This document shows positions 40,296-48,774 of a stretch of 64,000 nt of DNA, one piece after another (the stretch's first letter is position 1; each line of letters starts with the position of its first letter). Both the position numbers and the translations under genes were made by a program. The DNA is from Frankia sp. AiPa1 (GTDB lineage Bacteria > Actinomycetota > Actinomycetes > Frankiales > Frankiaceae): NCBI RefSeq assembly GCF_023243075.1, contig NZ_JALKFZ020000033.1:1-64000 (forward strand), written 5' to 3'. The notes below the pieces were generated by a model that was not told the origin of the DNA, did not search any database, and saw nothing but the letters and a program-made list of their open reading frames with translations.

Positions 40296-40674
40296 GCCCA
40301 GCAAAAACCCAGAACGATCTCCCAGTACATGCACAGAAAAGATCGATGGCACCCAGAACGATCCCAGCGATCTTAATTTCTACCTTTTCGTCGGCCTCGC
40401 ATTCACGGTGATGCCAGCACCTGACCTGGACTGCCCAGCAGGCCTGTGAGCTGCACCGCTGTGACATCCACCGAAGATCGCTGGGCACCCCACTGGCATG
40501 GCATGCAGTCGACCGCGATGCCCAGCGAGAAAAATCTTGGAAAAAGTTTTGGGCATCTCCTCCGGGCGCTGCCCAGCGGGCTGCCAGCGATCAATAGTCC
40601 GGTTGGACTAGGCCATGCCCAGCGAGAAAAATCTTGGAGATATTCGCCGGGCGCGTGTCCGAGACGTGCCCAGC
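40296..40674. promoter_or_regulatory. Iteron-like divergent control region
   Basis: Between the leftward T4SS operon and the rightward gene at 40733. The motif GCCCAGC or CCAGCGATC occurs about ten times: 40296, 40363, 40413, 40433, inverted at 40476-40486, 40520, 40571, 40583, 40617 and 40668. CCCAGAACGATC occurs at 40308 and 40352. Two identical 24-bp direct repeats starting ATGCCCAGCGAG lie at 40518-40541 and 40615-40638, 97 bp apart. AT-rich tracts (AAAAATCTT) follow them. This could be an operator cluster, a replication origin or an oriT. Confidence 0.7.
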
Positions 40675-40732
40675 AGACGGTCTCCTTTTACGGCCACGAA
40701 AAATTCGTTCGCTGTGAAAGGAACCTTTTGCG

Positions 40733-41428
40733 ATGCCCGTATCCGATCCTGACCGCGACGGGGGCGCTGTCGTCCCCGCGGGCCGGCCCACGACCGTCTG
40801 GCCATACCCGCCGGAGGGTCCCGGCCGGCCGTCGGCCGGCTGGCTTGCCGCCGCCCTCGACCAGCTCGTCACCTGCTACACCCGGCCCGGCGACCCGGTC
40901 CTGATCCTGATCCCACCGCATGCGGACATGCCTGCCGCGGGCCGCCATGGGACGCCGGCGGACCGGCTCGCCGACGCTGGCGGGGCCGTCGACCGACTGG
41001 GCCGCGCCGTCCAGGTCCGCTCCGCGTCCGCTGCCGGACCGGCACAGCCGTCCGGGTACGGACCCAGGGCGCAGGGCGAGGGTCCAGACGGCGACCGCCG
41101 GCCGCTGGTCGTCACGGTCGTCGACCCGACGCGGACCGGGTGGGTGCACGGGGTCCCGTGGGACCGGCTGGTTGCTCCCGGCGGCATGCTGGCGGTGATT
41201 ACCCGCAGCGAGAGCATCGCCGGTGGGCTGCTCGATCCCACTGGCGCGCTGGTCGCTGCCACCGGCCGCTACGGCCTGGCATTGCTCGACCGGCTGGTCC
41301 TACTGGAGATCCCCATCGCTGAGCTCGGCGGGCCTCCCACAACCCTGGCGCACCAGGTTGTGGCCCGCCGGGTGCACTCCGATCTGTTGCTGTTCGTCCT
41401 GCCCACCGGCCCGCGGGAGCGCCGGTGA
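40733..41428 (+). CDS. Degenerate methyltransferase-like ICE protein A
   Basis: 231 residues; ATG 40733 behind AAAGGAACC. The fold looks Rossmann-like: LVTCYTRPGDPVLILIPP near the start, LVVTVVDPTRTGWVHG in the middle, and a closing VHSDLLLFVLP typical of the last strand in class I methyltransferases. The glycine-rich motif I and NPPY/DPPY are absent. The gene at 41425 has a related plan and the two overlap as GTGA, so they probably act together. Similar pairs are known in actinobacterial elements near transfer genes. Activity is doubtful; the role is unknown. Confidence 0.65.
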   Translation: MPVSDPDRDGGAVVPAGRPTTVWPYPPEGPGRPSAGWLAAALDQLVTCYTRPGDPVLILIPPHADMPAAGRHGTPADRLADAGGAVDRLGRAVQVRSASAAGPAQPSGYGPRAQGEGPDGDRRPLVVTVVDPTRTGWVHGVPWDRLVAPGGMLAVITRSESIAGGLLDPTGALVAATGRYGLALLDRLVLLEIPIAELGGPPTTLAHQVVARRVHSDLLLFVLPTGPRERR

Positions 41429-42234
41429 GAGGCGACGCCGGACACCGGCGCCGCGCACAGGCGGCCACGGTCTGGCCCACCGGCCCGCTCGCCGCCGGGG
41501 ACGACGCCAGCGACGGCCGGCGCGCCGGCATCGAGGTGACCATGACGGTTCCCTCAACGGTCGCCGCCTATGCCATCGCCCTCCACAGCCAGCCCGGGGA
41601 CATCGTCTGCGACCCGGACTGCGCCGAGCCGACGGTCGTCGTCCAGGCGGTCCGGGCCCGCCGGCACGCCCTGGCTATCGCCCCCGACACCCATGCCTGG
41701 CAGACCGTCCGGGCCGCCCTGACCGTGGCCAAAGCCCAGGGCGCACCCGGCGACGGGACGATTCTGGACCGCCGGCCCGACGGCGGGTCCTGGGCCGGAC
41801 CCGGACCGGTCGACCTGCTGCTGACCGGGATCGGACCCGATCCGGACCCAGCCGGCCCCGGTGGTCCTGGGGGTGACCGGCTGGCGGGCCGTCTCGCCGG
41901 ATACCTGGACCTGGCCGGGCCGGGGGGCCGCCTCGTGGTCGTGGCCGCCTACCACGTCGTCGGTGGTCTCGACCTCGCCAGCCGGATCGTCGCCGCCGGA
42001 CGTCAGGCGGGCTGGCGGCCCGTGCAGCGCGCGGTCGCGCTCACCGCCGTCCTCCACCCCCGCCCGCTCGACGCCGCGCCGGTGAGCGGACGGCCGCGGC
42101 CCGCCCACCACGACGTGCTCCTGTTCCGCTCCGGCGAGCAGCCCCGCCGGCCCCCGCGTCCCCCGGATCCACCGCCGTCCAGTCCGGCGCCCGCCGCCGT
42201 CCCGCCCGCGATCGTGGTGCGCCGCGCCGCCTGA
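41425..42234 (+). CDS. Degenerate DNA-methyltransferase-like ICE protein B
   Basis: GTG 41425 overlaps the previous stop. The 269-residue protein has HSQPGDIVCDPDCAEPTVVV, aligned with the PGDxVLDPFxGxGT motif I of N4/N6 DNA methyltransferases. A helix and GDGTIL follow, then VDLLLTGIGPD where DPPY would be expected, and GGRLVVVAAYH. The key glycines and the catalytic tetrapeptide are replaced, as in its neighbour. A DNA- or SAM-binding structural role is possible. The C-terminal 45 residues are Pro/Ala-rich. Confidence 0.65.
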   Translation: MRGDAGHRRRAQAATVWPTGPLAAGDDASDGRRAGIEVTMTVPSTVAAYAIALHSQPGDIVCDPDCAEPTVVVQAVRARRHALAIAPDTHAWQTVRAALTVAKAQGAPGDGTILDRRPDGGSWAGPGPVDLLLTGIGPDPDPAGPGGPGGDRLAGRLAGYLDLAGPGGRLVVVAAYHVVGGLDLASRIVAAGRQAGWRPVQRAVALTAVLHPRPLDAAPVSGRPRPAHHDVLLFRSGEQPRRPPRPPDPPPSSPAPAAVPPAIVVRRAA

Positions 42235-42312
42235 GCCCGCCCCATGCCGGCCCGCGCGCCACGGCCGGCCTCACCCGCTTCCTTCCCGCTCGCCTGTGTG
42301 GCTGGAGCCCCC

Positions 42313-43014
42313 ATGTCTGATCTTTCGCCGATCCCCGCGCTGCCGCCCGCACCCGCCGAGCCGGCCCGCCCGCCTGGCTGGTGGTCGCGGCTGGTCCACC
42401 GCCGCGCCGCACGCGACGCCCGGCTGCTCGCCGCCCACCACGCCGAGACCACCGAACGCGCTCGCCGCGCGCAGATCGCCCTCGTCCGCGACGGCTACCA
42501 CCTCGGCCCCGTCCCCTACGGCTACCTCCCGCTGCGCGTCGGCGCCGCGCACGGCACACCGCGACGCGGTATCCGCCTTCTGCTGGACCCCGGGCCGGCG
42601 TCCATGGTCACCGCGATCTACCGGTGGAGAATCGAGGACCGGCTCACCCCCCACGCGATCGCCACGCGGCTGCGCAGCGTCGAGACCCCCGCCCTCCTGC
42701 GGGTCGATCCCGTCACCAGATTCCCCCGGCCCTGGACCCCGGACGCGGTCACCCGCGTCCTGGCCAACCCGACCTACACCGGTGCCACCGTCTGGGGCCG
42801 CACCCACGCCGGCCGGCCCGTCCCACCCGACGAATGGGTAATCCGCCGCGGCGCCCACCAGCCGATCATCGACGGTGTCACGTTCTACCGCGCCCAGCTC
42901 CTCGCGCCGCCCGGCACCGGAGTCTTCAGCGTGCAGCTACCCCCGTGGACCTTCACCCCACACCCACCGACCGGCCCGGGAAACACCGGCAGCGACCGGA
43001 AGCCGATCGCATGA
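42313..43014 (+). CDS. Recombinase-domain protein lacking the resolvase catalytic domain
   Basis: 233 residues from ATG 42313. The region RAQIALVRDGYHLGPVPYGY, then RGIRLLLDPGPASMVTAIYRW and WTPDAVTRVLANPTYTGATV, is the Recombinase (PF07508) domain that follows the catalytic part in large serine integrases. The N-terminal serine resolvase domain is missing; the N-terminus is instead a basic helical region. It therefore may bind att DNA without cutting, and could act as an accessory or direction factor for the integrase encoded 700 bp downstream. That role is inference; domain recognition is strong. Confidence 0.75.
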   Translation: MSDLSPIPALPPAPAEPARPPGWWSRLVHRRAARDARLLAAHHAETTERARRAQIALVRDGYHLGPVPYGYLPLRVGAAHGTPRRGIRLLLDPGPASMVTAIYRWRIEDRLTPHAIATRLRSVETPALLRVDPVTRFPRPWTPDAVTRVLANPTYTGATVWGRTHAGRPVPPDEWVIRRGAHQPIIDGVTFYRAQLLAPPGTGVFSVQLPPWTFTPHPPTGPGNTGSDRKPIA

Positions 43015-43099
43015 ACCTAGCGCAGCCGTTTCACGACCGAATCCGCACCCGGGCGGAAAATGATTCCTGCGGGCGGTCCACCGCCCTGGAGACGTCGCG

Positions 43100-43330
43100 G
43101 TGACCCGCCGACGTCCACCTCACGGTAACGACCCCGTCCCAGCCGACAGTAGCAACGAAGAAACATCCGGTGAGCGTCAGGACGCGGTCAGAAACATCAT
43201 CGTCGAACGCGCCGAAACCGTCCCCATGACGCCCGAGGAATACGACACCGCAGTGTCCGTTCTGGCTGAACTTGTCCTACAGTGGGAACGGAAAGGCGCC
43301 CCGGACGTCGCACCGAAAAAAGCAGCCTGA
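43100..43330 (+). CDS. Small acidic hypothetical protein, 76 aa
   Basis: GTG 43100 follows CTGGAGACG. The protein is hydrophilic, with a helical C-terminal half (TPEEYDTAVSVLAELVLQWE). It sits between the recombinase-domain gene and the small resolvase-like gene, in the position where excisionase or direction-factor genes are often found. No motif confirms this. Confidence 0.55.
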   Translation: MTRRRPPHGNDPVPADSSNEETSGERQDAVRNIIVERAETVPMTPEEYDTAVSVLAELVLQWERKGAPDVAPKKAA

Positions 43331-43350
43331 CGGCTTTCGGTATCTCAGCC

Positions 43351-43389
43351 GGGCGGGCGGCCCATCCCTCTCGGATGGGTCGCCCGCCC
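43351..43389 (+). terminator. Strong 17-bp hairpin
   Basis: Arms at 43351-43367 and 43373-43389 pair over 17 bp with a single G-U, around the loop CTCTC. It starts 21 bases after the stop of the 43100 gene. There is no T-tract, as usual for actinobacterial terminators. It separates the upstream genes from the integrase module. Confidence 0.7.
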
Positions 43390-43413
43390 ATCATCGAAAA
43401 AGGATCCCTCGGT

Positions 43414-43680
43414 ATGCCCTGCCCATTTTCAACCCGGCGGACGGCCACACAGACAGCGACGATCACCGAACCCGCCGACCCGCCGGTTGTGTTCTACGCC
43501 CGGATCACCACCAACGGCCACCAGCAGTCCCTCGACGACCAGCACGCCCAGACCCTCGCCTACCTCACGGCACACTGCCCGGCCCTGCTCCACGGAGACC
43601 GCAGCGAGCCGGCCCGCACCCTGTTTCCCCTGGCGCCGAAATTCCGTCGCGTTCTCCCATACCACAGACGCCGCGCGTAA
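43414..43680 (+). CDS. Small protein resembling a serine-recombinase N-terminus
   Basis: ATG 43414 follows AAAGGATCC; 88 residues. VVFYARITTNGHQQSLDDQH strongly resembles the opening of large serine recombinases (YARxS....SLDDQ), but the nucleophile position holds Thr rather than Ser. The product stops before the rest of the catalytic domain. It could be a remnant or a trimmed regulator that dimerises with the integrase. Its position just before the integrase favours a functional link. Inference only. Confidence 0.5.
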   Translation: MPCPFSTRRTATQTATITEPADPPVVFYARITTNGHQQSLDDQHAQTLAYLTAHCPALLHGDRSEPARTLFPLAPKFRRVLPYHRRRA

Positions 43681-43727
43681 AGCCGACTGCCGTCCACGAC
43701 CAGTACCGGAAGAAAAGGAAACGCGCC

Positions 43728-45368
43728 ATGGCCCGTGCGACCTCGCGTCGCAAGAGCGCGAACCGCACCCCCCAACCCACCGCCGACCCGCTCGACACCG
43801 TCCGGGTCGGGATCTACCTACGGCGCTCCACCGACGACGAGCACCAGCCCTACTCCATCGAAGCTCAAGAAGAACGACTGCGCTCCTACGTCGACTCCCA
43901 GCCCGACTGGGCCATCGCCCACCGGTTCTCCGACGACGCCTCCGGCGCCACCACCGAACGCCCCGACCTCCAACGCGCCCTGTCCGCCGCCCGCAGCGGA
44001 CTGATCGACGTCCTACTCGTCTACCGCGTCGACCGGCTCTCCCGCAACCTGCGCGACACCGTCACCCTGCTCGAAGACCTCGACCAAGCCGGCGTCGTGT
44101 TCAGATCGGCCACCGAGCCGTTCGACACCGCGACCCCGATGGGCCGCATGCTGCTCCAGATGCTCGCGATGTTCGCCCAGTTCGAGCGGGACACGATCAT
44201 CGACCGGGTCATCGCCGGCATGGAACGCAAAGCCGCCAAGGGCCTGTGGATGGGCGGCAACCGGCCCTTCGGCTACCAGGTCGACCGCGCCCACTGGAAA
44301 CTACTCGTCGACGAGAAAGAAGCCGCAGTCGTCCGCCTGATCTTCAACCTCTACGTCCGGGACCGGCTCGGCACCCGCGCCATCGCCAATACCCTTAACG
44401 AGCACGGCCACCGCACCACCACCGGCGGCCCCTGGTCCGGACACCAGGTCATCCGCGTCCTGGACAACCGCATCTACCTCGGGGAACTGACCTTCCGCGA
44501 GATCACCGTCATCGACACCCACGAACCGATCATCGAGGCAGCCCAGTTCGGCGAGGCCGAGAAGATCCTCACCATCCGCAGCGACGGACACACCCACCGC
44601 GCCGCCAGCGACTCCGACTACTACCTCACCAGCCGCATGCGCTGCCCGCAATGCGGCAAAGCGATGCTCGGCTCCAACGCCAAAGGCCGCAACCGCACCT
44701 ACCGCTACTACACCTGCTTCACCCGCCTGCGCTACAGCCGCACCCGCTGCGACGCCCCCCGCCTCGACGCCGACGCCCTCGACCACGCCATCCTCACCGC
44801 ACTCGCCGACTTCTACCGCGACCACCAGCAGCTCATCGCCGACGCCGTCCACCACGCCCGCCAACGCCACCACGACACCCACAGCGACCGCGCCGGCGAA
44901 CTCGCCACCATCCAGACCGACCTCACCCAGACCGACCAGGCCCTCGACCGCTACCTGGCCGCCTTCGAGCGCGGCAAACTCAACGAAGAAACCCTCGCCA
45001 ACCGAGTCGCCACCCTACGCACCAAACAGAAGCAACTCCGCCACCGCCACACCGAACTCACCGCCCAGATCGACGACGAACCCGTCATGCCCCCACGCGC
45101 CACCCTCCGCAAGATCGCCAACCACGTCGATACGATCATCGAAACCGGCACCGACCTTCAACGCAAGGCCCTCGTCGAAGCCCTCACCCACGAAGTCAAG
45201 ATCCTCGGCCCCGGACGGTTCCAACCGGTCTTCCGCATCCCCAGACCCGACCCAACCGAGACCACCGCAGCCGCCCTACCAGCCACAACACGCCCGAAGG
45301 GGGCGGTTCGTACAATGACAAACATGGTAGGGCGGGTGGGGCTCGAACCCACGACCGGAGGATTATGA
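43728..45368 (+). CDS. int: Large serine integrase of the element
   Basis: 546 residues; ATG 43728 behind AGAAAAGGAAA. The resolvase domain carries IYLRRSTDDEHQ with nucleophile Ser34, then YRVDRLSRN and MLQMLAMFAQFERD. The Recombinase domain includes RAHWKLLVDEKEAAVV and ANTLNEHG. A zinc ribbon has MRCPQCGKAML, TCFTRLR and CDAP, and a coiled coil lies near 390-455 (LATIQTDLTQTDQALDRYL). It catalyses attP x attB integration. The last residues, VGRVGLEPTTGG, are encoded by the antisense of the tRNA at 45325-45401, so the gene runs into the attachment site. This fits an element inserted at the 3' end of the tRNA. Confidence 0.92.
   Translation: MARATSRRKSANRTPQPTADPLDTVRVGIYLRRSTDDEHQPYSIEAQEERLRSYVDSQPDWAIAHRFSDDASGATTERPDLQRALSAARSGLIDVLLVYRVDRLSRNLRDTVTLLEDLDQAGVVFRSATEPFDTATPMGRMLLQMLAMFAQFERDTIIDRVIAGMERKAAKGLWMGGNRPFGYQVDRAHWKLLVDEKEAAVVRLIFNLYVRDRLGTRAIANTLNEHGHRTTTGGPWSGHQVIRVLDNRIYLGELTFREITVIDTHEPIIEAAQFGEAEKILTIRSDGHTHRAASDSDYYLTSRMRCPQCGKAMLGSNAKGRNRTYRYYTCFTRLRYSRTRCDAPRLDADALDHAILTALADFYRDHQQLIADAVHHARQRHHDTHSDRAGELATIQTDLTQTDQALDRYLAAFERGKLNEETLANRVATLRTKQKQLRHRHTELTAQIDDEPVMPPRATLRKIANHVDTIIETGTDLQRKALVEALTHEVKILGPGRFQPVFRIPRPDPTETTAAALPATTRPKGAVRTMTNMVGRVGLEPTTGGL
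45325..45368. other. Probable right attachment site of the element (within the tRNA 3' half)
   Basis: The integrase ends inside this segment and the tRNA 3' half occupies it. An element inserted here would keep the tRNA intact by carrying an identical 3' half. The matching left copy was not found, so the exact core is unknown. Serine integrases more often target protein genes, which makes a tRNA site notable. Confidence 0.55.
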
Positions 45369-45401
45369 GTCCCCTGCTCTAACCGGCTGAGCTACCGCCC
45401 C
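45325..45401 (-). tRNA. tRNA with CAT anticodon (Met type)
   Basis: 77 nt read on the minus strand. Acceptor GGGGCGG pairs with CCGCCCT (one G-U), U8-A9 is present, and the D stem is GCTC/GAGC. The anticodon loop is CTCATAA with anticodon CAT, the T arm is GTGGG-TTCGAGC-CCCAC, and the 3' CCA is encoded. Elongator Met is the simplest reading; an Ile2 (lysidine-modified) tRNA also has CAT and cannot be excluded. The 5' half lies on the chromosomal side and the 3' half on the element side. Confidence 0.9.
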
Positions 45402-45697
45402 TCGTACCGGCACGTCCACGCGATCGCGCCCAGGCAGGTCAGCCGTGCCGGCTGATGCCAGCTACTCTACCGTGCGCCACCCGATGCCGGTCGCCATGGC
45501 ATCACCCTGGCATCACCAGCGGGCAGGATGCCTATCGCTTTCCGTGACCACGAGCCTTTGTCGCGGCGCGGCACCCGTGTCCGCGGAGGTGGTGGTCGCG
45601 TTCGGCGCTGCCGCCGGAGCATCGCGCGTCCCGGCCGGCGCCGTGGCACGGTCGGCTCGTCCGCGCCGGGCCTGGATTTCGTGGGACGCTCACGACC
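45402..45697. other. Chromosomal spacer upstream of the tRNA and the UbiA gene
   Basis: It must contain the tRNA promoter (leftward) and probably that of the rightward operon. TGGCATCACC is repeated at 45498 and 45509. No gene is supported. Confidence 0.4.
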
Positions 45698-46576
45698 ATG
45701 GCACCATCGGCCGTGGGGACACGGGACCCCGGAGCTTGCAGGATCGGCACGGCCTGGCAGTCCGGGGTGCCGGGACGATGTGCCGCGCTGGTGCGGGCGT
45801 GTCATCCGGAGCCGACGGCCGCGGTGACGCTGTTCTCGGTGGCGCTCGCGGCGTCCAGTGGGCGGACGGCGGGTGGGGTCGGGCTGGTGGCGTCGGCGGT
45901 ATTGGCCGGGCAGCTTTCAGTGGGCTGGAGCAACGACCTGGTCGATCGACATCGGGACGCGGCCGGGGGCCGGGCGGGAAAGCCCCTCGTTGGCGAGGGG
46001 CTCACGCCCGCGACGGTGGCAGCGGCCACGGCGATGGCGCTGGTTGCCTGCGTGCCGCTGTCGCTGGCCTGCGGGGAACGGGCCGGGTTCACGCACCTCG
46101 CTGCCGTGGCGAGTGCCTGGGGCTACAACCTCGGGCTGAAGTCGACGTCGCTGTCAGTGGTCCCCTACGCCGTGTCGTTCGCGTTGCTGCCCACCTTCGT
46201 CGTCCAAGGGCTGCCCGGCGCTCCCGCGCCGCCGTGGTGGCTGCCGGCGGCGGGCGCGCTGCTCGGCGCGGGCGCGCACTTCGCCAACGTCCTGCCGGAC
46301 CTCGACGCCGACGCCCGCACGGGGGTGCGTGGGCTGCCGCAGCGCCTCGGGGCCACCGGTTCGCGCGGGTCGGCCGCGTTGCTGCTCGCGGCCGGCTCTG
46401 CGGTGGCGGCGCTCGGGCCGGCGCGACCGTCTCGCTGGCGGGTGGGAGTACTGGCCGCGGTAGGCGTGCTGACCGGTGTGGGCCTGCGCCGTGATGACCG
46501 GACGGCGTTTCGCACTGCGATGGCCGTCGCCGCGATCGACGTCGCGCTCGTCGTCGCCGGCACCTGGCTGGGCTGA
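45698..46576 (+). CDS. UbiA-family prenyltransferase
   Basis: 292 residues with about eight hydrophobic helices from residue 35 on. The first Asp-rich motif is NDLVDRHRD and the second DLDADARTG, the two Mg2+-diphosphate sites of UbiA enzymes. Such membrane enzymes attach prenyl chains to aromatic acceptors. It is first of a tight rightward operon with a methyltransferase, an acyl-CoA dehydrogenase and a type III polyketide synthase. The likely acceptor is a polyketide-derived phenol, although a menaquinone-like acceptor is possible. ATG 45698 is the first start in frame. Confidence 0.82.
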   Translation: MAPSAVGTRDPGACRIGTAWQSGVPGRCAALVRACHPEPTAAVTLFSVALAASSGRTAGGVGLVASAVLAGQLSVGWSNDLVDRHRDAAGGRAGKPLVGEGLTPATVAAATAMALVACVPLSLACGERAGFTHLAAVASAWGYNLGLKSTSLSVVPYAVSFALLPTFVVQGLPGAPAPPWWLPAAGALLGAGAHFANVLPDLDADARTGVRGLPQRLGATGSRGSAALLLAAGSAVAALGPARPSRWRVGVLAAVGVLTGVGLRRDDRTAFRTAMAVAAIDVALVVAGTWLG

Positions 46577-46750
46577 AACCGCGGCACCGCAGGTCGATCG
46601 TCCGCACCATGCTATTGCGTCGATCTTTTATTGTGTCGATGGTGTGCACCGGTTGGATCTGCCGTTACCGTGGAAGCGGCTCACACCATTTGTGCGGGTG
46701 AGACCGGCGATGCCGCCGGCCGCCGGCCCCGACGCTCATCCCGGAGACCT

Positions 46751-47509
46751 GTGAACGCTCCCCCGCTACAGCGGCGCGTCCCACGCCGGCCCAGGAACGA
46801 TCCCGCCCAGTACGACGACCTCGCCGGCGAGTGGTGGGGGACGCACGGGCGATTCGCCGCGCTGCGCTGGCTCGCCGAGGCCCGGGGACGACTGATTCCG
46901 GACCCGCCGCACCCCGGCGCGACGCTGCTCGACCTTGCCTGCGGCGCCGGTCTGCTCTCGGTGGCGCTCACCGGCCGGCTCGCTGCCTGGCGGCACGTCG
47001 GCGTCGATCTGTCGGCGCCGGCGCTGCGCCAGGCCGCCGGGCACGGCGTGCTGGCGGTCCGGGCCGACGTGCACCATCTGCCGTTCCCAGACGGGCAGTT
47101 CTCCTGCGTTGTCGCCGGCGAGCTGTTCGAACATCTCACCGACCTCAACAGCGCCTGCGCGGAGATCGGCCGGGTGCTCGTGCCGGGCGGCACCGTCGTC
47201 ATCGACACGCTGGCGGACACCCTGTTCTGCCGGCTGGCCCTGGTCCGCATCGCCGAGCACCTGCCCGGGGGGCCGCCGCGACGACTGCACGACCCGGCGC
47301 TGCTCGTCGCGCCGGACCGGCTGGCCGGCGCACTCGGGCGCGCCGGCATCGACATGACGGTTGTCGGTGGCCTGCGCCCGTCGCTCGTCGACTACACCCG
47401 CTGGCTGGCGCGGCGCGCCGACTCCGTCCGGATGCTGCCCACCGGCTCCACCGCCGGGGTCTACCAGGCGGTCGGCCATCGAACCGCGACCGTAGCGGGC
47501 CGCCGGTGA
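46751..47509 (+). CDS. UbiG-like SAM-dependent O-methyltransferase
   Basis: GTG 46751 follows CCGGAGACC; 252 residues. YDDLAGEWWGTHGRFAALRW resembles the UbiG N-terminus. Motif I is LLDLACGAGLLSVAL, followed by VGVDLSAPAL, ADVHHLPFPDG and VLVPGGTVVIDT. It should methylate a phenolic hydroxyl on the pathway product. GTGA overlap with the acyl-CoA dehydrogenase gene indicates coupled translation. Confidence 0.82.
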   Translation: MNAPPLQRRVPRRPRNDPAQYDDLAGEWWGTHGRFAALRWLAEARGRLIPDPPHPGATLLDLACGAGLLSVALTGRLAAWRHVGVDLSAPALRQAAGHGVLAVRADVHHLPFPDGQFSCVVAGELFEHLTDLNSACAEIGRVLVPGGTVVIDTLADTLFCRLALVRIAEHLPGGPPRRLHDPALLVAPDRLAGALGRAGIDMTVVGGLRPSLVDYTRWLARRADSVRMLPTGSTAGVYQAVGHRTATVAGRR

Positions 47510-48774
47510 ATCCCCCGATCCCGTCGCCCCGCACCCTCGCATCCCCTGAGACCGTCAACGCCGCGGAGCTCGCCCACGGCGCCGTCGCCGGACTTGCCGC
47601 GCGGGCCGCCGACGCCGACCGGGACGGCGAACTGCCCGCCGCCGACCTCGACGAACTGCGCGGCGCCGGCCTGCTGGGGCTGCTCGTGCCGACCCGGCTC
47701 GGCGGGTCCGGCGGCGGCTTCGCCGACTGGGCGGACGCCGCGCGGGTGCTCGCCGCGGGCAGCGGCGCGACCGCGTTGGTCCTGAACATGCACACCTCGG
47801 TTGTCGGGGCGCTGGCCAGGACACCCGACGACCTCGCCCGGGCGATGGGGGCGCCGGAGTCGTACTTCGCCGCCCGCGACCGGACCCTGGCGGCAGCCGC
47901 CGCCGGCGAGTTCATCGCCGTCGCGATGAGCGAGCGGGGCGCCGGCTCCCGCCTGTCCGAGCTGCGGACCCGTTACCAACCCGAGGGTGACGGCTACCGG
48001 ATCACCGGCGTGAAGTCATTCTGCTCGGGGGCGTCACACGCCGACGTCTTCTTCGTCGCCGCCCGCGCCGAGGAACCCGGCATATCTGTTCCACCCACAG
48101 CGGCGACCCCACCCGCAGCAGCGACGGTCAGCCACTTTCTTGTCCCTCGCGGCCCCGGGGTCAGCGTCGAACCGAGCTGGGACACCCTCGGCATGCGGGG
48201 CACCGGCAGCCACGACGTGCGCCTCGACGCGTGGGTTCCCGCGGATGCGCTGGTCGGCGGCGTCGCCGGGCTTAGCCTGCTGGTCGCGCAGGTCATGCCG
48301 CAGTGGCTGGTCGCCTCCTACGCCGCCGTCTACGCCGGGGTCGGCCGGGCCGTGTTCGACGCCGGGCTCGAGCACGCCCGCGGCCGCGCCGGCACCGGGC
48401 TGGCGCGCGGGCTCGCCGGGCTGCCCGCCGTGCGCGCCCGGTTCGGCCAGGCAGACGCTGCCCTGGCCGCGCTGGACGCGGTCGTCGACGAGTGCGCCCG
48501 CCGCGTCGACGCCGACCCGGGGTCACCGTCGACGAACCGGTGGGTGTGGCGGGCGAAACTGCTCGCCGGGCGCACCGCGCAGGACGTCGCCGCGTCGATC
48601 GTCGAGGCCTGTGGGACGTCGGTGACCCGCCGCAGGCATCCGCTCGAGCGGCTCTACCGCGACGCTCGCTGCGGTTCGCTGCAACCCGCGACGAGCGACG
48701 TGTGCGCGGACTGGCTGGGCCTCGCCGCGCTGGGCGGCGACCCGGAAGCCGACGCGGACGTGGCCCGGTGGTGA
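47506..48774 (+). CDS. Acyl-CoA dehydrogenase-family protein
   Basis: 422 residues from GTG 47506. The N-terminal helices (AADLDELRGAGLLGLLVPTR) precede the FAD region IAVAMSERGAGSRLSELRTR and GYRITGVKSFCSGASHADVF. W-DTLGMRGTGSHDV-type sequence and a long helical C-terminus with TSVTRRRHPLERLYRDARCG follow. Members either desaturate acyl-CoA or act as flavin monooxygenases on aromatic substrates. With a polyketide synthase neighbour, a tailoring or starter-supply role is likely. It overlaps genes on both sides by four bases. Confidence 0.82.
   Translation: MNPPIPSPRTLASPETVNAAELAHGAVAGLAARAADADRDGELPAADLDELRGAGLLGLLVPTRLGGSGGGFADWADAARVLAAGSGATALVLNMHTSVVGALARTPDDLARAMGAPESYFAARDRTLAAAAAGEFIAVAMSERGAGSRLSELRTRYQPEGDGYRITGVKSFCSGASHADVFFVAARAEEPGISVPPTAATPPAAATVSHFLVPRGPGVSVEPSWDTLGMRGTGSHDVRLDAWVPADALVGGVAGLSLLVAQVMPQWLVASYAAVYAGVGRAVFDAGLEHARGRAGTGLARGLAGLPAVRARFGQADAALAALDAVVDECARRVDADPGSPSTNRWVWRAKLLAGRTAQDVAASIVEACGTSVTRRRHPLERLYRDARCGSLQPATSDVCADWLGLAALGGDPEADADVARW

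Noticed and set aside
45345..45382. A protein tail such as RTHDRRIMSPLL beside the integrase.
   Set aside because: This is the well-known spurious translation of a CAT tRNA gene read on the wrong strand.
46831..47505. Long open frame in register with the acyl-CoA dehydrogenase start.
   Set aside because: It overlaps the methyltransferase on the same strand in another frame and is Arg/Ala/Pro-rich, as expected for GC-rich shadow frames; GTG 47506 starts the real protein.
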